DNA from: Patiria miniata
Taxonomy: Eukaryota > Echinodermata > Asteroidea > Valvatida > Asterinidae
DNA: 64,000 nucleotides
Direction: 5' to 3'
Assembly: GCF_015706575.1 (NCBI RefSeq)
Contig: NW_024037056.1
Span: 496,001 to 560,000, forward strand
A program made the position numbers and the translations under genes. The notes beneath the pieces are model-generated. The model was given only the letters and a program-made list of their open reading frames with translations. It made no database searches and had not been told where the DNA came from. Position 1 is the first letter of the stretch. Each line of letters begins with the position of its first letter. This document shows positions 25,004 through 38,700 of this stretch, in pieces.

Positions 25004-26171
25004 GATAATTTATTACCAATCTCTTTACAAATCTGCTTGTTGTTTTTTTCATTATAAAATTGTTACCTAATTATAAATTGATTCGTTGTATGTAAGTGGG
25101 CATCATGTGCTATCTTGAAGGAAGCCTTGTGCAAATCAGAATTTAACAAACTATTTTGAAATGTTTAGAGCTGTGTTTATAATGCTTAGTTGAACACTTT
25201 TATGGTTTTGATTTTTCGGATTGACGCGTATTTTTGTCTTAATGTGAACGACTTCAAATTTGGATGTGGTAAAATGTAACAGTCTTTTTCGAAGAGAGAC
25301 TGTCATGTATTCGTCAGTTGGTAGTATCGTGAAAAGCCGCTTTTTGCAAGACAACATAATAAGCTCCAATATTTTCCAAGTCTAAAAAATGTTGACTGAA
25401 GTAAAACTTGCTGCTTTGTTAAATCAACATGATTCTAAGATTTTATAATAAACTTGCTACGTGAAGTAAGTTACAAAATTGTTGTTTTCCTTCTGGTTTT
25501 GTGTATGATTAAATGCTGACCTTGATTTGTGACATTTGTCTACGTGACACTATGACCGTAGCCCTGCAGTCTTAAAGGTTAACACAAAATATCCGGCTCA
25601 AGTTATTAGGCTACTGGTTTACGGGAAACGGAGTTATGAACAGGATGTGCCATTAACCTAAGGAAATAAACTTGCTCTTTTTGTAAGTCTGTTATGCATG
25701 ATAATAACAACAAACAGGTCATGGTACAAAACGCGGACCAAAAATGCGTTTACAGAAAGGTCGCGGCTTTTGTCAAAAAGTGATGGTTCGTTTCACTTTC
25801 TGTGTTGTGTTGGCCATGAGATCGAATGTTTCCGTTTACTGTATGCAAACAATTTATCAACGTAACCCGTCAGCTTTGGTTTTTTTTTTAAGTTTGACTT
25901 TATGTTAGCCTCTAGTAAGGACTCGTTATAGACAGATAAATATGAAAGAGAAATCAATAAGTTAGAGGGTACATCACCTTTGATCTCAGCAAAAGCAAAT
26001 AGGGAGACAAAATGACATGCGCAATTTATCTCCGATAACAAACAAGACTTTATTTTTAAATGGCCGTGTATCGTATGACCGAACACGTATACATGAGGAA
26101 GAAGGGAAAGATTTCACTCGTCCACTGAAGCACTGATCTGACAACAGTATCGGCCTGAATATTCCCGCACT
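25004..26171. other. Intergenic region between annexins B and C
   Basis: Holds the gene B 3' untranslated region and the upstream region of gene C. No gene or named repeat was recognised. Confidence 0.5.
25447..25452 (+). terminator. Polyadenylation signal AATAAA, annexin B
   Basis: AATAAA lies 444 nt after the gene B stop codon. Another AATAAA-type word occurs near 25664. Usage is inferred. Confidence 0.5.
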
Positions 26172-29100
26172 ATGGTAAGTTGATCTTTTGATTATATACA
26201 GAACGTGAACTTTGAAAGTAACCGTCCGGAATGTAATACATGCATTGTGAATGAACCGCCCCCAACTGTAGATAGGCTAATTATAGGCCTAGTAATGTTT
26301 AACCAATATGGGGCGTGGCAAGAACCTATTAATTATGTGTTTGTACAAGCATGCATGTCTGTTCCAATCTCCATGACACAAGATATGGCTGCATGTGTAC
26401 AGTAATATCTGTATAAGAATCTAACATATTCGAAATGCATTGACGAGCGACTGAAAAGATTCTATCAACGACGTTGTCCTAAGTGCATGTGTTTATGTAG
26501 GCCTATTTTCGTGGTGTCCTTTCAATGACACTAAGTTATACGCATTTCAAGCCGTCAAAGTGACACCAAACATTTGGAAGCCTATTTTGAGGGTGGTTTA
26601 AATCAACTGTTTTTCTACTGTAGGCAGTAACTTGCATCCCGGGTGTGCAAACCCCAATAGAAATTGTATGTAGTATTTTATATTATGCTCATGTGAGGTC
26701 AGCTATGTTCTTAAAATAGCCCATAATCTTGCTAGTTTATTGGGCGAGGAAGTATGATTCCTACATGAGGAATCAATACATGTATATGTAGAGATAAACA
26801 TGATTTCAAACTTTGTTGCTGAATATAATTGCATTTTGTTCCATTGTTCCTCCTGGAACAAAATGAATGTATGTTACTATTGAAACATTTTCATGTAATT
26901 CGCGGAATGCAATAATGATGTCTGTGCAGAACGCAGTAAAACCATATGGCAGACAGATGTCACAATGGACCACTCACGTCAATTACATAAGTCGATTAAT
27001 TTAATCAGGAGCGACTGCGTTGTTTTCTCCCATTTCACTTCACATAAGCAGCATACATTTACAACAACGTATGTTAATGTGTGTGGGAACGCATAGTTTC
27101 ATCCAAAACTCATACTTCCTTGTTTCACACTCATGCTAGATCCGGGGAAATGTATGAGTCAGATATTGTATTTTGCTGCGGCTTAAGTGGTTATAACTGG
27201 TTTCATAAAGGGCTCATTCATTTTAGTAAGCCTTGAGACTATCATCCATATTTCGAGTATCATGCCCGCCAAATCTATTAAAATCTTTTCATTTTGTGCT
27301 CCCCGCCCTGAAAAACATTATGTGTCTGCAAGCTTTCATTAAAGTATTTTGTGTAATTGAAAGAGAAACCTGCTTGTTTCCCTATGAAATGAGTATCTTT
27401 CCCTGACAATTTTAATTCATTTTTAAGAATTATAGAAACAATAAGGGACTATTATAGTGAAAAGTGAAAAGTTGTTGTTGAGCCAAAAAAGATAAAAAGT
27501 GCAGTTTGGTGAATTATATGCCAACGATTTCCGTCTAGATATAGTCCTTTTGTCAGTCTCAAAATACTTAGAGTGATAAGGCATTGTATTCTTCAATATG
27601 CAGGCAACCGTAACCCCAGCAGCCAACTTCGACAAAGATCATGACACCCAAGCCCTGCGAAAAGCCATGAAAGGCTTAGGTAAGTTGATTGGGCTTTCAT
27701 GAGCTCATCAAGCAGGGAAAATACTGGGAATTTCCCGGCCTTGGAAAATCAGCAAAGCGTGGAGGGGAAGCCAGTCAGGTGATGGGTAGGGCAGGGGTTG
27801 CAAGAGATCATTGGACGCTATTGGCGCTCTTCATTAGACGTGTACGTACACAGCCGCAAACATTGACCCACAAACATGTGCAGCGTCACTACTCCACTGA
27901 AGCTACATTCGTTTGACAAATGAGGGCGTTGCAGCGAAACAATAATCCTGTTTGTTGAAACAGTTTACTAATAGTTACATAACGGTCCATTACAGCGTCC
28001 CCAATAGTTCAGAAATGTCCTATTGATTTCTTTTATAAATTCAGCTTGTTTATTATCACATTGCAGGCACAGACGAGCAGGCTATTATCGATGTCCTCAG
28101 CAGTCGAAGCAATGCACAGAGACAGGAGCTGATAATACAATTCAAGAGCTCCTATGGCAGAGTAAGGTCAAGCCATGTTGTTGAGTCAGGGTACTAAACT
28201 ATTGAATCTGAAATTTACTCGAACCCCCTCCCCCACCCTACTCCAGACCCTGTCCATCCCTCCCTTATGCACCCCCCCCCCAAGTTTTGGGAGGCAAGAA
28301 ATTAACGTTATAATAATAACAATCCATTTAGTGCCTTCCTCCAGAAAACGAGCCCCCAATGACCCTTTCAATTTTTAGTAATAAGCCACAATTAATGCTC
28401 ACGTCTTTAAATAAACCTTCATCACTCATCTCTCAGACCATAATACAATTACCATCAGTTCCTTAATTTTCTTAGGTTTTTACTGAAATTAATATATCCA
28501 TATCCGCGTGTAATAACTATATCATTGATCTTCCCTAACGATAAACAGGATTTAGTGAAAGACTTGAAGAGTGAACTCGGAGGACATTTTGAGGATGCTA
28601 TTCTGGCCCTGATGGAGCGTCCTCATGTGTACGATGCCCAGTGTCTCAAGAAAGCAATGAAGGTAAATCCGGCAGCAACTATTATTACAAGACATTACTG
28701 AGGCGCGCACTTGCATTTTGAATATCTGAATAATATCTGCATAATTCTCTGGATACAGTAATGTTTCAGTAACCTTCCAAACTGAATTTTCCATTTAATG
28801 CAGTTTAATGTAAGAACACCTTCCTAAAACAATACAATAATATCAAATATATTCAGAATCATGATTTTACTTTATTTTTGTATCCATAGGTGAGGAAACC
28901 TGATTTTTGTGGCAGAAATTAAGTTGTCCATTTTTAATTTGATTTTGTCTGCTAGGGTCTGGGGACTGACGAGGACACGTTGATTGAGATCATGTGTGCA
29001 AGGAACAACGCGGTAAGCTGAATATAATATTTGCAAAAAATCTTTTAACATGCCAATAATTCATTGACAAAAACTGAAACTAACACGGAACCAAATCAAT

Positions 29101-31347
29101 TTCGTTTTTGTAAAATTACTCCGAAGTTTAATTTTTCATGTTGTTCTTTATTCTGTTCACAGGAAATAAAGGCAATAAAAGAGGCCTATAAAAAAGGTAA
29201 GGGTTCTTCCAGTTGTTAGTCTCGTGTTTTTTTCAGGGCATTCATTTTTTTTTAGTTTGTCTTTTGAACTAAACATTCATGCATGCTAATAAAGGGGAAA
29301 ATGTAATCAGTTTAATAGCATATGATTGCCCAGCTGTTGGACATAGATATTTATATCTGTTTTGTATCTGTTTTGTACAAGCGAGGCTGGCTATCAAGTA
29401 GAGACTATGTTGCGTATTACATAGAATCTATTCGACTAAAGCTTGTTACTGCAGCCTTTCTTTCAATCCAACAGCCATATTGGAGAATCTTCTTTCTGGA
29501 ATTAGGAATTGAACCTTACTGGAAAAGATAGTTCCCAATCAGGGTTGATATAAGGAAAGGCATTATTGGTAAAGCTTAAGCAAAACATGATGAAATGATA
29601 ATAGTTCCCGGGTTTTTCTTATTTATAAATATCATATAGAGTTTAAGGGTGACCTAGAGAAAGCTCTGGCTAGTGAGACCAGCGGAGACTTCAAACGTGT
29701 TCTGATTGGCCTGTGCACGGTAAGATAATTGTTTTGATAAATCAACATCGATAAACAACTTAATGAATCAAATTAAATCAAATTAAATTAGGTTTTGCCC
29801 TAACTGAAACATGTTCATTTCCGTCTAAACCTTTTGGATATTTTACCCCCAAAACGGCAGCATTGGTTTACTTGTTTCTCATCTGTGATTGTTTTTTTTT
29901 TCCTCAAGGCTGGGAGAGATGAAACTGCGGCGGTAAATATTGAGAAAGTGCGAGAGGACGCGATGGCTCTCCAAACGGTAACATGCTTTATATAGAGTAT
30001 AATTAAACACATCAATTTCCACAACATTATGCAGTGATAACAACAAATTAAGATGAGCAATCAGCTATATACAGCGCATCAACTGTTATTGAAAACAAGT
30101 ATTATTTTTATTGAGTAGGATATTTGGAATAATTGATGCATGCGGTTATATTATTTTTATAACAGGCAGCCAAAGGATTTGGCACGGACGAGTCTGAGTT
30201 CCAGCGCATACTCGTGTCCAGGTCAAAGGAGCATCTGAAGGCTCTCTTCGATGAGTATGAAAAGGTACGAGGCTGTTAAGGGACAGGGTTACATTTCAAA
30301 TTTATAGAGATAGAAACATGTATTCATTTTGCAGAGCCTTAAAAGTCATGAAATTTTTTTTTAGGCTGTGTAAATGCAATGGCTTTTACGGATGTCGCTA
30401 GAGCCTCATTTCAGATACGCTCGCTTTCCACGACTTTCACGTATTCTGCGAATTTCATTAATCAGTTTTTATGCTAAGATATGATTGTTTTTATATGGAA
30501 ACCGATTTTTCTTTATTTTTGTAGCTGACCGGGAAAGCCATTGAGGCCACCATTAAGAGCGAGATGTCTGGAAATCTGAAGACTGCCTATCTAACCATTG
30601 GTAAGTGAATGTCTGTGATTCGCCATAATGTCGGTTGTTAAATATTGATGTGATTGTGGATGCGACTTCAGTTATTACCATTGACACGTAACAGTCAATA
30701 GCCACAGCCATTTTTTTTGGGGGGGGTCAGAAATTTCAAATTGCGCCCTCTATTTTGTCCACCATATCTCAATAAGGCTATTTATTATTTTATTGTTCTT
30801 CGAATGGTTTGAAGGCCACATATTAAGATCAATTGCCTCAGCCAGCTCTTCGCTTCTGGTGACACAGATCAGGAGTGGATTTTATCTACACTGATTTCAA
30901 ATAAATGCAGAATTCAAAGCTAGTGTTCGTGTTTTCGTGCCAACTAATTGTGGGATGTGTTTCTCCGTTTTTTTCTCTTCAGTTGCCTTTTTCCGGAGTC
31001 CGGTTCAGTTCTACGCTGATCAGCTGCAGAAAGCTATGAAAGGCGTGGGAACTGATGAAAGACAACTGATTCGCATCATCGTGTCCCGTTGCGAGGTCAG
31101 TCAGACAATATTCGTACAATTTCAAGACAACTTTAGATGAAATTGCTGTGAGCTTCGACTTAATATTAGGAGTTCTCCCTACCATTATTATACCCAATTA
31201 TCGTCACTTATTTCTTCTCAGGTGGATCTGGGACACATCAAGACCGCCTACACGGCCAAGCACGGCAAGTCGCTGGCCGAAGCCATCAAAAGTGAAACGA
31301 GTGGAGACTTCCGTAAAATCCTGATCGCACTCGTTGGGTCACCGTAG
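26172..31347 (+). CDS. Annexin gene C (12 coding exons, 313 aa)
   Basis: Predicted annexin, closest in this window to gene B. Coding exons: 26172-26174 (ATG only), 27604-27679, 28067-28161, 28549-28662, 28956-29012, 29163-29196, 29640-29719, 29909-29977, 30166-30264, 30525-30600, 30983-31095, 31222-31347. All introns are GT-AG; the CDS is 942 nt and ends in TAG. Loops: [23 protein letters not shown] and KGVGTDER, with acidic caps SELGG, SETSG, SEMSG and SETSG, so all four type II calcium sites look intact. Every exon except the last has the same length as its partner in B. The start codon stands alone in its exon, directly followed by GTAAGT, with A at -3 and G at +4. The gene converges on gene D, with 1.4 kb between the two stop codons. 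Confidence 0.92.
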
Positions 31348-32760
31348 AGGGGGCTACACTTTTACAATGCTAGAGGGCGCTACGTTGGCAGGAACAACTG
31401 ATATAATATTATTAGAGCATGTCTTTAGTTTATAGGTAGGGTTTTTGTATTAAACAAAACTCGGCGCTAGATTAAATGTATCAAGAAGAAACATTTTCTA
31501 ACTTGATTGGCAACTGTAGGGTAGTATTTAGCAAGGGCACATTGAGCTCTAAATAGGAATATTGAATATGGGCATTTATCATTTGGGACACGGTGTTTCA
31601 CTGATGGTTAAAAAGAAACCGAAAACTTTAACCTATTTTTATTAATCATGAATTACAAAAGTGACGAAAACAGTGAATTTGTATAGCAATATTCATTACT
31701 TTTATTTCCACTTTCATTTGCAGTTCGGTAAATTTTGTGGATTTCACAGGGTTTTCAGTATTTGTTTTTAATGATTTGTCAGTTCCTGGATATTACAGTT
31801 ACTATATCATAGCCGTTGGACTACATTGTATAATCGATTATTTTTTTATACATATCCTATTTTTTATTACACCATTTCATTTTGTTAATATAATTCTACA
31901 CGTGCAAATACGAGTCTTTCATAGGTCCGAGAGTCTTTGCTATCAAAGGGAATTAAACAAGAAATCATCTTGAACTCAATAGGAGTACATTATAATCTAA
32001 TTTAGTGAAACAGAAAGGTTTAAAATATGCATGGAGTAGGCAAAACTTATACAAACCCATACCATCATTTAATATTTAACAAATATTTTCATTTTTCCGC
32101 AAAGCCTATTTACGTTCAAGTTTATACTTCCCATAAACACCTAAAACGCCTGAACGTTGTCAATCAAAAATGACGTTTATTATCCTACTCCGAGAAAAAG
32201 GTCAACCATTTTATTGGATTTCTAGGGAGTGTTTTGCATAATTACATTTCTTTATTTAATACATAAACGTAATTACATGAAAATGGTGAATTTTCTTCTA
32301 CAAACTGTTTGTTTTAACTGTAAAGTTTTTATTTGCAATATAAACTTACCTAGTTCTTAAATCATATTAGATGTGTCGAGTGTTTAATGAATAACGGAAT
32401 GTTATATCGAGGTGCATCACAAAGACAATGACTGTATGTAGGATAACAACAAAATAAAAATCCAGCCTCACTATTTTTGTTATACTGTGCGCCCCAAAAT
32501 GTCGGAAATCCGTTCATTATGTCTCCAAGTAATACCAATGCACTGGCATCTCCGACATTTTTTCGACCATTTTGCGAACTCAAGACTGTTTGGTCTTGTA
32601 AATGTTTTCCAAGAATATTTGGCAAAAGAGCTTTATGGTTCCTCACACCTCAGCTAAATTGTTGCCAACAAATGTCAAGGATTGCACACACAAAATCAAT
32701 AGCCTCTTTTTTTTGCGATGAGGATTTTTCTTGTTAACATTTGCATTTTTAGATTAAATT
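31348..32760. other. Convergent intergenic region between annexins C and D
   Basis: Tail-to-tail spacer carrying both 3' untranslated regions. A plus-strand ATTAAA at 31449-31454 could end gene C, and TTTATT at 32328-32333 (AATAAA on the minus strand) could end gene D. No gene was seen. Confidence 0.45.
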
Positions 32761-35700
32761 TTAAGAACTTGGGTGGCATGTATCACCGTCCACTATCCGG
32801 AGAAGCAGATCCCTGTAAGCTCCGCTCGTGTCGTCTTTGATGAATTGACCCAGCGACTGCCCGTAATTGGCCAGGAAAATCTCTTTAATTTTGGCGAGGT
32901 CGATCTGAAGAGAAAACCGTTCAAAAGTTATTGTATGAGCAAGAGATGGGTTCATTCAGGACCAATGTCTGTCCATGCGCGAATTGATATTTTGCATAAA
33001 TTACGGTGCGCCGTCCTTTATAGGGCGTGGCCAATTCAAATTTTATTGCTGCTGGTGTAGAAAAGAAAATGCTTCCATTTTCTTGGAGAATGGGAATTTA
33101 AGATAAGTTTCCTTGTTCACAGTTTTTGATTAAATAAACTTGATTCTAATTATCGAATAGATGATTTGCTTCTGTAGGCCTGTGTTTCCTCACTCAACAT
33201 TCACATACTCATTTAAAACGATTAGTGGATCGGGAAGACATAGGCCTAAGCTAAAACCACGAATAATAAAATGTGTTTGCGTATGCACGATAAACAACCA
33301 CAACTTGAAATTCAGTACACGCAACTAGGCTTGAAAGCTTTCAATTGCAGAGCGTCGATTCTTTTTGAAAATGGAATCGAAAGATTTATACCTCAGCTCG
33401 GGAAACAACGCATCGGATTAGCATCTCATCATTGGTGCCTAATCCCTTCATAGACTTGTACAGTCGCTCGGCAAAGAAGGACTGAGTGTCACGAACGCTC
33501 TTTACTAAAACAAAGTCGAGAAAAAATAGAGATGGGTTTTAAAATGATGTATTGTATGATGAAACAAAGTATATGACTAAGAAAATACAGTCTTCCTGGC
33601 TATATTTCCTGTCATGAAATGACTTTATTATATCTATAGTCCCCTGGGATGCCAGTCAAGGTTACACCCAGCTAATGCCGGTACCCGCACGTTTGAGTGT
33701 AGTTAAGAAGGACTAGTCAAAACGGATTGTGATAATCATTTTACCGAGAGAGAGGAAGCCATCCTGTAAGTCCCCGGATGTCTCACTGATGATAGCGCCC
33801 TCTATACCCTTGTCAGAGATCTGTGATTAAAAAATCGATAAAAAATAGTCTGATGTTAATATTACAAATATTATTTTGGAAGCCGAACCGCGATTTATTT
33901 AAGAAAATCTCTGCAACATATAGTCCAATAATTAACATAAATTAAAGTCCAACAGCATACATGTAAAAGTGAAACTGTTTCAAAAGAAAGAGCCACTGTG
34001 TTTGAGATATGTCTTCCATTGTACCCACCTTGTCGTACTCATCAAAGATGGCGCGAAGTTGGGCATAGCTTTGCGTTGCCAGGATACGGTTAAAGACGGC
34101 CTCATCTGTACCCCAGCGTGCCTCACCGGCCTATAATGGAGAAAACGAAAATCGTTTGGTTAAAGTCCCGGGACATAATGACGACACGGTTTGTTTACAT
34201 GTGCGCTTTCAAAGGGGAGCTTTGGGCCCCCTCGTCCCGCCTGGCTCCCAGCGAAAGCGCACATTCGCCATATGCATACAAAATAATACAGGTTGTCAAC
34301 AAAATTCAAGACTGCTCTTGTTTCTGGGCAATTAAGCATTATACACAGGGCACACAGTAGTTTCTACAATGTAAATGTACATGTGCACTGTAATTTTTAA
34401 CTGTTGAAAATATATACTAGCAATGTATACGAGAAAACATCAAAGTCAAGCGCTGCCAGCATTTTTATCGTTGGGCCCTGGGAAGAACTGCAATAATTTT
34501 TATGACAGTTTTTTCGAGGCAAGCGATGTTTTTATTAAAAAAATAGTGCACTCTTCTTAAAATGTTGAGCACTTGCGTTGCTTCAAATTAAACCCAAAAA
34601 ATGCACAAAAGTGATACCCTGAATGAAGGCTTACTTACGTCAAAAATTGCTTGGGCGTCAGCCTTTGCTTTTTCTTGGTCCACTGATCTATTTTCGTCTC
34701 TGCCAGCCTAAATCATGATAGAAGATTATTCATTTAGGATTAATAATGGGTTCATTTTGAGTTTCTATATTTTTTAGGGAATCCCTTAACTGTAATGTTG
34801 ACATAAAGTGACATGCCATCTACGTCTATCTCTTTTTTTAGTACAAGATAAATTGATAGAAATATGCACAACAAAGGTTTTGGGGAGTATATGTATTCAT
34901 GGCCCCTTAAACGTCCGTTCGTTGGTCTCACCGAGCACATAGATAACATCAGCCGTCTAAAATGTCCACTGGTATCCCCGGCAACATCCTCCTCCAAGTC
35001 ACGTTTGTAAGCTTGGGAGAAAACAAAAACCATGATTCAGTTTAACTTAAGAATGAATGAAGATTTCAGAGAATTGCAAAGGCGAGCTCAAAAGTAATGC
35101 AGTTTTCATATTGAGATAACAAAGGAGTCTATCTTATTTAAAAAGAACTTACCATTTTTGTAATGGACTTTGATTTCCTTTATTTCCTGCATGTAAGAAC
35201 ATGGGAGAGACTCTAAGATAGTTTCTTAGTTTAATCAACTCAGTGAATGCATTTATTCTTTCCGTAATGTCGAGAAATAAGAAACAAGCCCGACTTGATC
35301 CTTACAAGTGCTCACGAATGATTCTGTCACGTTTTTAAGTGTGTGGCTTTTTCCGAAAATGGTATAAATGAAAGCCTTCAAAATCATCCTACAAAATCTG
35401 AAATAATCCTATTATTTTCATACAGCATGCCGTACGTTTTCATACTTCGTCATTACTGCAAAAATCGTAATTAAATCAATGGCAGTCTTTAGTCCAATCA
35501 TTGGAAGAATGATGACAAAGAATGCTTTTAACTTAACTTGAGAGACCAGATGACGTGTGATGACTTGGTACTAATAATACAACATGCATAGAAACGGCCC
35601 GTACATGATCATCAATATGAACTTGAAAAGAACAATAATACCTCATTATCCTTCGTGCAGAGAACTTCGACGAGTGCCTCCTCGTCCGTTCCTAGTCCCT

Positions 35701-38700
35701 TAATTGTAAAATTAAAGACAGTGAGTTATTCGTCAAGAGAATGATTATATCTCACTCACTTGAGATGTCTCAGCAGTTTACTTCCCTCTCAATGTGTTGC
35801 TAGAGTTTCCCAAATGTGTTCAAATAATTAATCACACGGTTTTTAATACATGTACTTTGAATCTAAAAGCTGGTCGTATAACTTTTGTGAATTTGCGTGA
35901 TTGGTTTTACAAATTGAACATAGGAGAATTTTGCAAGCACGAAATGTATCACCGAGAAGATGAAAGTGGGTCACTCCACATTTTATTATTGTAAACTTAT
36001 TTTATAGGATGTGTACACTGTGAAAATGCTATTTATAAGACACTTTTGAAACGCATGGCTGTATTCTATACCCGCTTTTTCGCAATGTTGAGTTTTTGGC
36101 AGGTCGGTCGGTCGGTTGGTCGGTCGGTCGATCGGTCGGTCAGTCAGGGAAAAAGTTGGTCAGGTAAAAAGATGACTATAGGCTTACCCCTTTGGGACCA
36201 AAAAAAATCTTGAAGAAATAAGAACTCCTCTTCAATATTAAAAATCAAAACTTCAATCGCTTGAGTACATGCCTTTATGGCTTCGTACAGACAGCGTGCG
36301 TAATATTCAACAGGTGGGTCCATCAATGCACGAACTGTACGTCGATAATTGCAACTCAGTTTGCTTTGCAGATGCTCTGTAAGCTCCTGTAAAAAAAAAA
36401 AAGGCTGACGGTGTTAGTAATTTTAAGAAACAAAAGTGTCAAAGTATTAACGTACCACTTGAAATAACATGAAGTAATAGTTACGAAAATTGAAAATTAT
36501 GTTCTATTGACCTCTCAGTTTATAGCAATGTATATTGCACTTGCAAATTAACATACCAACGCGGGATCTCGCGTGACGCCATTTAGTTTCTTCCGATTCC
36601 CACAATGCACTGCGGTGTGTCTACATTATCTACATTTCGATGTATAGGCCACTCTAATTTTTGATTTACAGTCGTCTGATATATGAAGATGTGATGATCA
36701 CTGAATTTTGGAACGAGGTTGTGTTTTTTATACGAAACTGACCCGGCCGAATGCCGTCTTGTAGTATGCCCGTATGTGCTGGCGCTGTGCGTTGGATCGG
36801 GACGCCAATACATCAATAATGGCTTTATCATCAGTACCTGCAAATAAAAGAATAAACACTAGAGGTCAAGGCGTTTGTTGAGTTTCACTGTAAAAAAAAA
36901 ATCCGTACAATTTACGGCCGTTTGACTGTAAAAGTGAACGATATTATTCCGTAGTCCTAGTAGCGTTCTTTTGTTTTGGATGGTTAATCATGACGGTTCG
37001 TCATGACAGCTCGTCATGACCGTCGTCCTGTCCAATCACATTCCTCGCTGAAACAAAGGGGCGTGATCAATAAAACTTGGCCAATCAACTGTCTCCTCTA
37101 TACGGTAACCTTTGTCATTCGTAATAAAGACTTTAGAAGGCAACAACAATGCAATAACAATGGAAATTGAAATCGAATGCAACTTTGGAAATTGAAAGCA
37201 AGCCCAGTTGCTCACTTTTAATGAGATTAGTTTCAAATGAGGTACAAGGCCATAGGCCCTACATATTTATTTACCACGCAATGTTTAAAATTTTAAATGA
37301 AACGGAGCAGGAAGAAAACTCTTTCGTGCAGGGACTGTCTTGGGGCGCCGATGAACTCGTACAGAAATATCAGGGATTACAGGGTTTATTGCGAGAATCA
37401 ATTGGCAAACTGTCACCACTACATGTAGTTTTGAACCCAGTGCATGTGTTTATATACTCTGTACATGTGGATTCAAACCTCATTTTGAAAGGGCATATCA
37501 AATTCCATCTCCAATGTGTGCGTTTACGGATGATTTAACATTTTACTGCAATCCGTGAAAGGAAAACATTGGCCTATACTTCCCAGAGGACAAACATTGA
37601 TATATAAGATTGGAGACGAATTGATTTGGTCACTTTTAAAGTATTTTTAATGAAAAGAATAATGGGTACTTATATAGCGCTTTAAACTAAGATCAAAGCG
37701 CTTTACATTATTATTACCCCTGATCATTGGGCAAATGAAACATTCTAAATACAACATCAGCTCCCTGGGCAAGGGCAAGGGCGGATCCAGGGGGCCAAAG
37801 GGGGCCATGTCCCCCCCCCCCCCCCCCAAAAAAAAAACCCGAAACTGTTTTTTTGTGACATCGCAATAAAGGCAGGCAATGAGTACACCACCATCTTTTT
37901 CTCAAAAAAACATTGGTTAAAGTTGGCAGAAATTGCCTCAGATCGCACCACGGAGCATCTAAAATCCAACAAATTTTCGGGGCCCTTAAGCGGGCCCCGA
38001 ACCCCACGCCGTATGTTTCTTTCACCCACTTTTTGGGGGGACCAAAAAAATTTTTGGGCGTCGCAATAAAGGCACGCAATGCGTACACCACACACCACCA
38101 TCTTTTCCTCAAAAAGATTAAGTTAAACTGGTCAGAAACTAGAATCCAACAAAACATTTTTTGCCTCCCCCCCCCTAGAATTGTGTTCTGGATCCGCCCT
38201 TGTATTTATATTCATGAGTAGAAACGAGGAAGACCAACTGTTTTCATCAAAGACAAATGGACAATAATTTCACCCTCTCATTTCCAACAACCTCCTTCTA
38301 CAGTATCAGATTTAGAGGGGGCGGTTGCAATCCCCTCCGCCCTTCAGCAGCTACCTAATTGTATAATCTATTAAAATGGGCCCAAAAACAATAGAGCAAA
38401 CTTATATTTTGCCCTGCAAAGACCGATAAGCCACAAAATGCATTTTTTGTTAAATAAGCATATTATGCTGCTTATGCGGAAAATTAATGATTCGTACAGT
38501 CTAGCCACGAACCATTCTTTCGATAATTCAGAACATCATTTTATTACGTCTGTGCAAAGACAAAACAGCCATAAAACGTGTATTTTTAGATGATAGGCAT
38601 ATGCTACATTAACTGGACTTTAACCAAGGACTTTAGAGGCTCCGTCAATTTCCAAATTGAAGTTTGTCGTTTTTATTTTCGGGTAGTCATGTGCAGCACC

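Noticed and set aside
37714..38157. 147-codon open frame on the minus strand
   Set aside because: It lies wholly in an interspersed repeat with G/C homopolymers, and the related copy at 4930-5180 does not preserve it.
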